From: Allomuricauda sp.
GTDB taxonomy: Bacteria; Bacteroidota; Bacteroidia; Flavobacteriales; Flavobacteriaceae
Direction of reading: 5' to 3'
Length of the DNA: 64,000 nt
Assembly: GCF_013911645.1 (NCBI RefSeq)
Contig: NZ_JACESV010000001.1
Location: 1,240,001 to 1,304,000 of the forward strand
Positions within the stretch are counted from its first letter, which is position 1, and each line of letters begins with the position of its first letter. Position numbers and translations under genes: made by a program. Below are positions 24,401 through 32,555 of the stretch, piece after piece. The notes under the pieces are model-generated. The model ran no database searches, was not told the origin of the DNA, and worked only from the letters and a program-made list of their open reading frames with translations.

Positions 24401-27400
24401 GTACCATAAGAAATCAACGGTTTCATTGCCTACCGGGTCGCCATTATCCGTAACTGTTACCGAAACTTCGTAAGGTAATTCTTGGGCAGCTCCCGGACCA
24501 CTGGAACCAACGCCCTGTGAAGATTCCGGTGCATTGTCCAAATCTGAAGTAGTATACCCCTCACTTACCAAATGTAAAGCAATACGATCAATCAAGTGGC
24601 CATCGGATCTTGAGGAAATTTCCATAGTATACGTACCGGGTGCATTAAACTCAACAAAAACCGGATGTGGATCATTGTCACTCACAAATGAGTTCCAGTT
24701 CCAATCTAAGGTGTTGGCATAAATTTTAAACCAACCATTGGATCCTACACCTTCAGGATTAGGCGTTTTACCACTACCATATGGGTAAACGATTCCGCCT
24801 CCACTTTTCTCTCCATAAAAATCATCCGCATCGGGAAAACGCAGCCAGGCATCGTTATGTTCCGTCGATGGATTTGCAGGGGGAGGGGCAATAATCCCAA
24901 TGTTGTTGCGCCATTGAAACCTGTATTTACCCGGGGTTGAAATCTTAATTTGTGCTGTTATGGTTCCATTACCGGGAATATTAAGACTTTCAACGTTATT
25001 AAATAAATAACCCGACCCCGTAAATCCGGCCTCATCGGTTTCAATGTCCCAGTTGGAATTGATGTCCAAATTTTCTGCCTCAATAATCACCAATCCATTT
25101 TCCGCCACGTATGCATCGCTGCCGTTATCAACAACACCGTCATCGATGGTACCGGAAATCATCCCGGTATTTTCGTCTATGGCCAAGTTCGGTGGTAATC
25201 CTGTAGCACTGTACGAAGTTACATTGGGGCTTGTAGCCTCAATCTGAAGTGATACAGCATCTCCTTCGTAATTGTACTGGTCTCCTGGGTTGGCCACACC
25301 AAAAGTGGCGTCCGGGTTATTGGTCAATGCAATACTTGCCGTATTTGAATTGCCATAGTTAATGGTCAGAATTGCGGTCCTGTCCGGACCGGTGCCCGAG
25401 AGGGTTACACTCAGCGTACGCGTTTCATTCGGATTCAAAAGCATATTTTCCAGTTCTCCGGAATCGATACTAAAATCAGTAGCATCTGCTCCTGTAATTT
25501 CCATAGATTTTACAAAGATTCCCACATTCCCATCAATTAAGGAAAGGTCGACATCCACGGTCTCTCCATCAGCAATCACTACGGTGTTTGGAACGGACAA
25601 TGTACTGCCAATACTAGGTGTTCCCACTGGATTATCTTCTCCCAAATACTCCATGTTCTTTTGGTTTCCTCCACCTCTACCTGGTGCTCCGGCCAATATA
25701 TGCACCCCTGGTCCGGATACGATGGCCTGTGTTCCATGTCTCTCATAGTTCATATCGGGCAATCTTTTCCAAGACGAAGTAACAGGATCATATTCCTCTG
25801 TGACCTTTAAAGCGTCATCCGTAAGAACTCCATACACTTCTTCATCTTGTACCTCTCCACCAATAACAACCAATTTGTTGTTAAAGTTAACAGCGGAAGC
25901 ACCTCCACGCGGGGTGGGAATGTCCTGTCCACTTGGCAATGTACTCCAGGTTTCTGCTGTAAAATCGTACACATCCACCTGTGGAACGGTAGGCCTCCAA
26001 GTGGTTTCTCCCCCGGATTGTCTACCAGAAGTAACATATAACTTATCACCAATAACCACCGCATTAAAGTGGTCTCTTGCTATGGGCGCGTCTGCCAACG
26101 GGGTCCAGACCCCCGTAGCCGGGTCATATTCGTCAAACCATTCCACATAGCCTCCTGCATGACCGTCCGTGTTTCCTCCTACGATATAAAATTTATCATT
26201 GTAGACCGCCAAACCTGTAGAACCACGTCTTCTATTTTCAGGAATCTCAGGACCCTGTATCCATTCTTGAGCTTTAGGATCAAACATCCAAATATAGTCG
26301 GTTGGTACCTCATTGGGAAATTTATTATCTCGGAATGCACCTATAACCCAAATCAGTCCTTGATATTCTGTTGCTTGGAAATGATTGAATTCATATCGTG
26401 CTGGTGGATCTGTTTTGGGGTCAATAGGCGTACTGTCCGTGATTGAACTCCATGAATCCGAAGTGTAATCATAAATATCTATAGTGGTTGCATTTTCTCG
26501 TCCACCCATTAGGTAAAACTTATCTCCGGCCTGCACAAATGAGTTCTCGTGACGTGCTGTGTAGTTTTCGTTCTCATCTTTATCATTCCACAAGTATTGT
26601 GAATCAATAGTCCAAGTAAACACTTGTGTCACAGGTGCAGAAAAAGGTTTCATGGCCGTTACCGCTACGGTATGAACACCATCGTTATTAGGCCCTCCAT
26701 TGGCCGCGGCCACTGTTATGCTTCCTGAGATCTCACCTGTTAAAGGGTTGATGGAGATCCCATCTGGATGACCGGACATGTAATAAGTAACATCCTCAGC
26801 AGGGTCTCCACCAGAAGCCGATGCGTTTAAATTCACCGTGTTGGTTATCTCATTGATTTGTTCAGGAATACCATTAAGGGCCAATGGGTTTGAAGGATTG
26901 TCCGCATAAACTTCTATGGCATTTACCAATGGATTTTCGGTTACATGCCCGAAGGAAATGTTCAATTCTCCATCTGATACAGTTATTGGATAGGATAACA
27001 TGCCACCAACCTGATGTCCAAATGTTTCTATTATATCAAAATCGTTTTCAACCACAACTCCCTCAAGAAGTATATCGAATTCACGATCACCAATGACATT
27101 TGAGCCTTCAAAACTATTGCCTAGAAATAAATTGACAACGTACTCACCATTTTCGACAGCGAATGTATACTCCATTTCATCTCCTGTATCAGCGTCATAG
27201 CGTTCTTCTGCAAAAATAGCATCAAAAGTAGCCTGATTAATATAAGCTGGAATTGAACTGTCCTTATTTTCAAAGGTTATTCCTCCAAAATCCGCAATTA
27301 CCCCTGTATTTACAAAATAATTTTCTCCAGATTGTTCTCCCTCAGATGCATTGTTCTCCCAATTTGGGCCAATATCTGTGGTAATAATGGCCGCTCCACC

Positions 27401-30400
27401 AGCATTGATTCTAAAAGCAGATCGTTCAATTATACTCCAAACAAATTCAATCTGTACTTGGTCACTGGATATTCCATCGTTGTCATCAACAGTGATGGCT
27501 ACGTTGTAAGGGCTACCCGCAAAGGCATTCTCATCTATAGAGCCATATATTTGGCCATTGGTGGGTTCGATATCAACACCGGGTGGCAAGCCTGTTGCTG
27601 AGAAATTAAGGTTTCCGTCACCACCTGAGGCATACAAGGCAAAATTTCCATCAACATCATCGCCTGCAAAACTCAATTGGTCTGCAATTCCATTCACGTA
27701 GATGGGTGTATCTGAATCTGAAGCATCCAGTATCTCAATACCATTTATTAGTGGATTCTCTTGAAGCCCATGTAAGAACTCAATATCTAAATTGCCATCG
27801 CTAACTTTAACAATATGACTGATTACAATGCCCACATTGTGTCCATAAGTTCCAGACAGATCTAAATTATTGAGCAAGGGCATTATATTTCCTTCTATTG
27901 CCACATCGAAAATTCGTTCTCCTGCATCAGATGTTCCATCGAAACCATTGCCCATGTATAAACGGACCTCATAATTACCTGGTTGTGGTGATACAGGGAA
28001 AGAATATGCCATATTGGGATTACCTGGCACGTTATCGAATCGTTCCGAGGCATAAATATCCAAAGGTGTCGTAGTTGTATTTACAGAACCATCAGTAGTT
28101 GTTATTGTTCCTCCAAACGTGCTGTTACTTCCTGCGGCTGCCAAATACATTGAATTATTAACATCGGTGTCCTCTGCCCAATCAATATCGCCATCAATGC
28201 TAGATAACAAAGGTCCCCCAGTATTTACTCTATATAAAATAGGTGGTGTTTCAGTAACTGTAACAGTAAATGTTTCATCCACGGTATTACCGTCTTGGTC
28301 CTCTGCTCTAATAGTAATGTTGGATAGTTCGGCAGTAGAAGGAAAGGAAAGTGTCAAAATATTATCAGTAACAAGGGCTTCAATCGCAGGATTAGTATTA
28401 TTTTCAACCGTATAAGTAAGATTGGCTGCTCCATTGTCATCATCAAAATAAACATCCAGATTGATATTTTCATCAACAGAATCTATCAATTTTTCAAAAT
28501 CCGGTATGCTTTGAGCCACCGTTGGAGCTTCAGGTTTTACGTATAAGAATTCCCATGTACCTTCCAATTCAAACCCGGGTGCATTCGATGTCCCGATGAC
28601 CCCAACAGCCAAATCCGAAGTTGTTTGTTGTATGGCATCCAAAATAGACCCCTCAGCTGTAATAATGCCTAATGTCGCTCTAGAACCATCATCTAATTGG
28701 TATTGTAGTGTAACATCTCCCGAAACCGCATCTACAACAAAGAAAAAGTCAATATTTGAACTTGGCCTGTTTGACACAGGTATATTAAAAAATATTGGGG
28801 GTTGGGCAACATCCTCTATTTCTTGTTGGGCAACAAGACCCGAAGGAGTGGCCACAAATTTTATATAATTGCTCTGTGTTCCGTCCCCAATGTAGTAACC
28901 TATCTCTCCGTTTGGTGCGTTGGCATTGGTGTACAATTGATTTTGGGTTATGTCAAACCCCCTAATTTCACCATATACTGTAAAGCCTCCTATAGACTGA
29001 TCGGTTTGGATTCCATATTGGAACGCTTTTTCTTGATTGTTGCTGGACTCGAATGCGGTTCCATCTGTCATTTGCATGGTCAAGGCCCCAATCGCACCGC
29101 CTAACAAATCGTCAGGATTTGGACCTGGTTTATCCAACCAATCCAGCCAGTTGTTTCCAGTATCGCCGTTGTTCATCAAACCTGTCATTCCCAGACCTAA
29201 ATAACCACCAAGACCAGTGTCTGAATATAAATCGTTGGTAACAGGCAACTCAAAAGCATCACTTCCACCTACATCGGGGTTACCTAGTTGGAACGGGTCA
29301 TTGGCATCCAGGATACCATCTGCATCATCATCATCATCATTGAGGTCAGAGATTGAATCATTATCAAAGTCATTTGGTTGTGAACCTCCATTGCAGGGAT
29401 CGGTACCATTGTCTTCTTCATCTTGATTGGTAAAGCCATCATAATCGTAATCAGCATTGGCGTCATACTCGGGGTCACTGGAATCCAAACAAGCTACAAA
29501 ATCTTGTGGCTCCAAAACGACAATGCCCCCACTATCAGTATTAAAAAGGCCTACCCATATAGTTCCTGGAAAAGGGTCAAAGTCACTATTGCAAGTTATC
29601 CCCAATGCGTTGGTGGCTCCTCCAGCACTTAAACCAGAACCCCAAGATTCCTCAAGTTGATTTAAGGTACCATCTGGGTTCAAAACAACTCTATGCAAAA
29701 TACCACCATTCTTTCCTACAATAAGATTCCCTTTATAAAAATCATCACCATTACTGGCAGTATATTCATCAATACCGTTGGAGTTTCTTGGAAAAATTGC
29801 AATAGGGGCATCGTCCGGTCCATCATCCAGATTGGGTACCGTTGGTCCTCGCCAATCACCTTCGACTGGATTTGCCACCTCAACTGGCGGCCAATCCGCA
29901 GGAAGGGCAATGGAAGGATCGTCCGTATAACCCGCTTGTGGGTTTGAGGGATCATAAATCAATGTCCTGTACGTAGCATTATTTGGATTCGAATCAGGAG
30001 AAGTCAAAAGACCTGAACCAGTTGGGTTTGCCCGAGTTGGGTTAGGGTGCCCTCCATAAAATGTGTTGAATGTATAATTTTGAATATCCAAGGTTATCAA
30101 CTCCAAATGATCTTCGTTGTCCATACCCTCACCATTCTCAGTGTTGGTTGCTATATCTCCACCTGGCTCTCCAGGACGATAGGCATTGGTCACATTTGCT
30201 GTTCCTTCATTTTCCGGAAGTCCGCCCCAGCCTTCATTGGCTCCATTGTCAGTAACGTATAGAGCGCCACTTTCGGTGACCACCAAATCGTATGAATTAC
30301 GATACCCTGGTGACAAAATCTTTACGGGACCATCAGCTACGACTTTAGCCTGGTTTAATCCATCATTACCCCCAAATGGATCATTCACATCAATACCATT

Positions 30401-31225
30401 ATATCCTTGGGCACTTGGATCGTTAACACCGTTTGCATTGGCCCTTGTCGGGTCATCCAATGTGGGTAAATCATATTTGTATTTTCTGCCATTATCGAAC
30501 TTGTCCGTCATGGCTTCTATTACAGTTAAATCTATTGCCAATATGGCCGCTGAAAGTGCATATTCTCCTAGCAAAGCAAAGTTTACGGAGGGAGACCCAC
30601 CATTGGCATTACCCCCTTGTGCCACAATAAGATAATCCGTGCCTCCAATGGTCACAAACTCCAAGCCGTTGGTCGCATGATTTTCTTCAGAACGCGGAAG
30701 TCCTCTTACCAGGTCTACCACATCCCAAGAACTGCCGTTCCAACTCAATCTTGTAATTACGCCTGAGTTGGTGTCCAAACCTGTGTCTCCTTGACCTGTA
30801 GTGGCTCCACCAACTCTAATATCACTGGAAGCCACGTAAATAACCGGATTTGTTGCTGTTCCTGCAACAGCCAATCCTGTAGTTTCTCTTTGAGTAATGG
30901 AGTTGTTGGAACCATCATCGTTGTGGTTCTGGATTCCTTGGACACCAGTTAAAGTTTCCATGGAAGTTACCTTGTAGTCATTCGGACCGTCACGTTGTAT
31001 GGTCATAACATGAACCAGACCTGTATATTCGGTAGCATAAAGTCTTCCATCTGGGCCATACGTCAACGAGGTAATCCCTGAAGTAAATGTTCCTTTGCCA
31101 TTAAGGTCCAATGCACTTTGAGGAAAACTCAATTGGGCATGCACATCAGCATAAAAAATACTGGATAAAAAAAGAAAAGCTCCTATGGAAACTTTGAGTA
31201 AATAAGAAAAGTAATTTTTTTTCAT
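21458..31225 (-). CDS. Giant secreted multidomain protein with malectin-like, Kelch, CBM6-like and ten PKD domains and T9SS sorting domain
   Basis: About 3,255 residues if started at the ATG at 31225 (MKKNYFSYLLK; alternative ATG at 31243); signal peptide to about residue 31 (ADVHAQ). Domains: beta-propeller like that of glucose/sorbosone dehydrogenases (33-569); calcium-binding thrombospondin-3-like repeats (580-648; DYDYDGFTNQDEEDNGTD); jelly-roll-like region (652-886); cadherin-like domain; malectin-like domain 1 (994-1171); Ig-like; malectin-like domain 2 (1269-1444; FRINAGGAAIITTD); Ig-like; Kelch repeats (1546-1863); two beta domains; CBM6-like domain (2046-2229; VIIEAENLDINSNWD); ten PKD domains (2279-3160; YAWDFGDG motifs); and a C-terminal sorting-type domain (3169-3255; APNPVPINEDYASIQ). 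It shares order and sequence with the 10631 gene but has a second malectin-like domain, the CBM6-like domain and more PKDs. Role inferred as a surface polysaccharide-binding or matrix protein. Confidence 0.88.
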   Translation of the reverse strand: MKKNYFSYLLKVSIGAFLFLSSIFYADVHAQLSFPQSALDLNGKGTFTSGITSLTYGPDGRLYATEYTGLVHVMTIQRDGPNDYKVTSMETLTGVQGIQNHNDDGSNNSITQRETTGLAVAGTATNPVIYVASSDIRVGGATTGQGDTGLDTNSGVITRLSWNGSSWDVVDLVRGLPRSEENHATNGLEFVTIGGTDYLIVAQGGNANGGSPSVNFALLGEYALSAAILAIDLTVIEAMTDKFDNGRKYKYDLPTLDDPTRANANGVNDPSAQGYNGIDVNDPFGGNDGLNQAKVVADGPVKILSPGYRNSYDLVVTESGALYVTDNGANEGWGGLPENEGTANVTNAYRPGEPGGDIATNTENGEGMDNEDHLELITLDIQNYTFNTFYGGHPNPTRANPTGSGLLTSPDSNPNNATYRTLIYDPSNPQAGYTDDPSIALPADWPPVEVANPVEGDWRGPTVPNLDDGPDDAPIAIFPRNSNGIDEYTASNGDDFYKGNLIVGKNGGILHRVVLNPDGTLNQLEESWGSGLSAGGATNALGITCNSDFDPFPGTIWVGLFNTDSGGIVVLEPQDFVACLDSSDPEYDANADYDYDGFTNQDEEDNGTDPCNGGSQPNDFDNDSISDLNDDDDDADGILDANDPFQLGNPDVGGSDAFELPVTNDLYSDTGLGGYLGLGMTGLMNNGDTGNNWLDWLDKPGPNPDDLLGGAIGALTMQMTDGTAFESSNNQEKAFQYGIQTDQSIGGFTVYGEIRGFDITQNQLYTNANAPNGEIGYYIGDGTQSNYIKFVATPSGLVAQQEIEDVAQPPIFFNIPVSNRPSSNIDFFFVVDAVSGDVTLQYQLDDGSRATLGIITAEGSILDAIQQTTSDLAVGVIGTSNAPGFELEGTWEFLYVKPEAPTVAQSIPDFEKLIDSVDENINLDVYFDDDNGAANLTYTVENNTNPAIEALVTDNILTLSFPSTAELSNITIRAEDQDGNTVDETFTVTVTETPPILYRVNTGGPLLSSIDGDIDWAEDTDVNNSMYLAAAGSNSTFGGTITTTDGSVNTTTTPLDIYASERFDNVPGNPNMAYSFPVSPQPGNYEVRLYMGNGFDGTSDAGERIFDVAIEGNIMPLLNNLDLSGTYGHNVGIVISHIVKVSDGNLDIEFLHGLQENPLINGIEILDASDSDTPIYVNGIADQLSFAGDDVDGNFALYASGGDGNLNFSATGLPPGVDIEPTNGQIYGSIDENAFAGSPYNVAITVDDNDGISSDQVQIEFVWSIIERSAFRINAGGAAIITTDIGPNWENNASEGEQSGENYFVNTGVIADFGGITFENKDSSIPAYINQATFDAIFAEERYDADTGDEMEYTFAVENGEYVVNLFLGNSFEGSNVIGDREFDILLEGVVVENDFDIIETFGHQVGGMLSYPITVSDGELNISFGHVTENPLVNAIEVYADNPSNPLALNGIPEQINEITNTVNLNASASGGDPAEDVTYYMSGHPDGISINPLTGEISGSITVAAANGGPNNDGVHTVAVTAMKPFSAPVTQVFTWTIDSQYLWNDKDENENYTARHENSFVQAGDKFYLMGGRENATTIDIYDYTSDSWSSITDSTPIDPKTDPPARYEFNHFQATEYQGLIWVIGAFRDNKFPNEVPTDYIWMFDPKAQEWIQGPEIPENRRRGSTGLAVYNDKFYIVGGNTDGHAGGYVEWFDEYDPATGVWTPLADAPIARDHFNAVVIGDKLYVTSGRQSGGETTWRPTVPQVDVYDFTAETWSTLPSGQDIPTPRGGASAVNFNNKLVVIGGEVQDEEVYGVLTDDALKVTEEYDPVTSSWKRLPDMNYERHGTQAIVSGPGVHILAGAPGRGGGNQKNMEYLGEDNPVGTPSIGSTLSVPNTVVIADGETVDVDLSLIDGNVGIFVKSMEITGADATDFSIDSGELENMLLNPNETRTLSVTLSGTGPDRTAILTINYGNSNTASIALTNNPDATFGVANPGDQYNYEGDAVSLQIEATSPNVTSYSATGLPPNLAIDENTGMISGTIDDGVVDNGSDAYVAENGLVIIEAENLDINSNWDIETDEAGFTGSGYLFNNVESLNIPGNGTITAQIKISTPGKYRFQWRNNIGIIAPPPANPSTEHNDAWLRFPDADDFYGEKSGGGIVYPYGSGKTPNPEGVGSNGWFKIYANTLDWNWNSFVSDNDPHPVFVEFNAPGTYTMEISSRSDGHLIDRIALHLVSEGYTTSDLDNAPESSQGVGSSGPGAAQELPYEVSVTVTDNGDPVGNETVDFLWYIGESGDLIAVPQADITSGTVPLTVNFTGSNSLDDVGVTSYSWDFKDGPGSISTQPDPTYEFTEIGIYTVDLTVGDIDGNTDTKSITIDVTGTGVPPKAEALADITEGEAPLEVVFSGSTSTDDLGVIESYSWDFGDSNSSTEPDPTHLYTTAGIYTAVLTVTDIEGLTDTAEVTITVNQPNDAPIAEALASQESGTAPLQVDFTGSDSSDDVGIITYAWDFGDGGTSTEQNPTYTFNTTGVYDVVLTVTDGGGLAGTDTVTITVTNQDPVAVATGSPDAGEAPLEVSFTGSESTDNIAVDTYAWDFGDGSNSTEADPVHTYTDPGNYTAELTVTDNEGATATASVLIQVTQVGGNEAPEAVASANPTEGEAPLPVTFNAGGSRDDVGIDTYFWEFSDGRTSDQMNPTLTFENAGTYDATLTVTDEAGLSDSATIQIVVTEAAENQAPEAVIFATPESGNAPLEVNFMGGNSLDDVGVESYAWDFGDGGTSTDTNPIYTYNTLGTYTATLTVTDGEGLTDTATVNIVVTEEGGNQAPEAVASANPTQGQAPLAVIFNGEASTDDAGIDTYFWEFSDGRTSNQMNPTLTFENAGTYDATLTVTDEAGLSDSATIQIVVTEAAENQAPEAVIFATPESGNAPLEVNFMGGNSLDDIGVVSYAWDFGDGGTSTDTNPIYTYNTLGTYTATLTVTDGEGLTDTATVNIVVTEEGGNQAPEAVASANPTQGQAPLAVIFNGEASTDDAGIDTYFWEFSDGRTSNQMNPTLTFENAGTYDATLTVTDEAGLSDSATIQIVVTEATENQAPEAVASANLTQGQAPLEVSFMGSNSTDDVEIVSYAWDFGDGTSSTDADPTHTYNEVGNYTAQLTVTDGEGLTDTATVDIEVVEDSETTASVAPNPVPINEDYASIQLSQLPHDDVVVTSIHLHDSMGRLVETFDPAQTYDADLDAYRIPIFMLRSGLYYATLELSDGDPIGIKFLVSN
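21983..23250. repeat. 534-bp in-frame tandem repeat, about 2.4 copies
   Basis: Identical strings recur 534 bp apart (GGTTGCAGA at 22034, 22568 and 23102). Each unit encodes 178 residues, a pair of PKD domains starting APEAVIFATPESG and APEAVASANPTQG. Adjacent copies are almost identical at DNA level, and the outer ends are more diverged. As in the paralogue, a PKD pair has been duplicated recently. Confidence 0.9.
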
Positions 31226-31609
31226 GGTATTGATATAGTTCATAGCAATTTGGCCAGAATTCTTTCTAACAATCAAAAATAATAGAATAGCCCCCCTCCC
31301 TTTAATAAGAGCGTTTTTATTCGATTAAACCAAATGCTTTATCGTTAAATGACCATGTAACCGCAATGGGTGGGGCTTTGCTTTTTTTTGGAGAAAAAAT
31401 AAACAGAAGAAATGTGCGGTTTGTCCAACTCAAAAAAGTAAAAAACGCTGAATAAACTTTTAAAAACAAGCCTATTCAGGTTGGTTTTCGGACATGGTAA
31501 ATTAGCCCGGAATGCAAATACCCCAAGCTTATTTGACCAAGCTATCATAAACCTTAACCTTGTTATTTTAAGTAAAGGTTATTCATTACCAAATTTTCAA
31601 AACAAGGTT
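31226..31609. other. Spacer upstream of the second giant gene
   Basis: This 384-bp gap carries a -7-like box for the minus strand, TATTTTTG at 31281-31274, without a -33 partner, and a C-rich run (31291-31300). A 67-codon minus-strand frame at 31345-31548 has unusual composition and no family, and I leave it out. Nothing else is supported. Confidence 0.3.
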
Positions 31610-32473
31610 TTATTGAATCTTTTCCAGTATTCTATCAATTACCTCCGGGTCTTTGTTCATTGAAAATTTTCGGCTGAACAATGCCTTTGAAGCCATAAGC
31701 TCATCAAACTCATCAATGGTCCATGTGTAGGGTTTCCCCCGGTCCCAATCAATCAATCGGGCATAACTCATGGATTTGGAGTGGCTATCTTTAAATTCTG
31801 AGTTCATCAAAAGAGTTTGCATAAAAACCTCATCGTTAAAAAAACCATTGTCAAAGTTCTCTGCAATAAATTGTTCTTTGCCCACGACGTATTTTGCAAA
31901 ATCGTTTGTAATGCTAAACCAAGCCTGTCCCCAATAAAAATCCTTTAAGCTACTGTTCCTAAACCTGTTGATGAACAAACAGGTTTGCAGCAATGCAAAT
32001 GGATAACGGAGTGATCTGGACCACTTTCTGGGCAACCTTTTGTTTATATTGATAAAGTGATAGTATTTATAGCGGCTGGCTATTTTCCAGTTTTTTACCT
32101 TGGTAACTGACAAAAATTGTCGCCCCTTGTGTTTTTCAAAGAAATCATGAATGTAATCCTGGCTCTTGATGGGCAGGTCCACTCCGGAAATCAAGTGATA
32201 ATAGGCATAATTTTTTTGGACGGCCGCCTTCAACAATCTCAATTCACAATCGATTTGACTATAACCGGACCAATAAATCGGTTTTCTTTCGATAAAAAAA
32301 ACATTGGAATATTTACATTGATCTTTTAGGTCGTCCTCGGATATGGCATCAAATTTTTGGTCCAAATGAAGATAAATGTCATTACGCTCATCATCCAAAC
32401 AACCTAACAGTTTGCATAGCAATTCGGGTTCGTTATGGGCCATGACAAGGTAAGCATGTTTCCTATTTTCCAT
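31610..32473 (-). CDS. Core-2/I-branching-type beta-1,6-N-acetylglucosaminyltransferase (GT14)
   Basis: A 287-residue cytosolic glycosyltransferase. The N-terminus HAYLVMAHNEPELLCKLLGCL, then DIYLHLDQKFD, and the segments FFIERKPIYWSGYSQIDCEL, YAYYHLISGVDLPIKSQDYI and FYWGQAWFSIT follow the order seen in the Branch family (GT14), which includes bacterial homologues common in polysaccharide loci. The catalytic Glu is expected in the C-terminal half, near DNGFFNDEVFMQTLL. It probably adds a sugar branch to the repeat unit; donor sugar is not certain. It lies 82 bp downstream of the Wzc gene on the same strand and likely shares the wza-wzc transcript. Confidence 0.85.
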   Translation of the reverse strand: MENRKHAYLVMAHNEPELLCKLLGCLDDERNDIYLHLDQKFDAISEDDLKDQCKYSNVFFIERKPIYWSGYSQIDCELRLLKAAVQKNYAYYHLISGVDLPIKSQDYIHDFFEKHKGRQFLSVTKVKNWKIASRYKYYHFININKRLPRKWSRSLRYPFALLQTCLFINRFRNSSLKDFYWGQAWFSITNDFAKYVVGKEQFIAENFDNGFFNDEVFMQTLLMNSEFKDSHSKSMSYARLIDWDRGKPYTWTIDEFDELMASKALFSRKFSMNKDPEVIDRILEKIQ

Positions 32474-32555
32474 TGTAAACTAAGGTGATTTTAATTTTGG
32501 TTGCCCAATTGGCAGACTTGTTTTCTTATAATTTTTATTGTTTTGATGGGAACGG

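Noticed and set aside
31345-31548. 67-codon minus-strand frame upstream of the second giant gene
   Set aside because: Phe/Lys-rich composition typical of AT-rich spacer DNA, no start context and no known domain.
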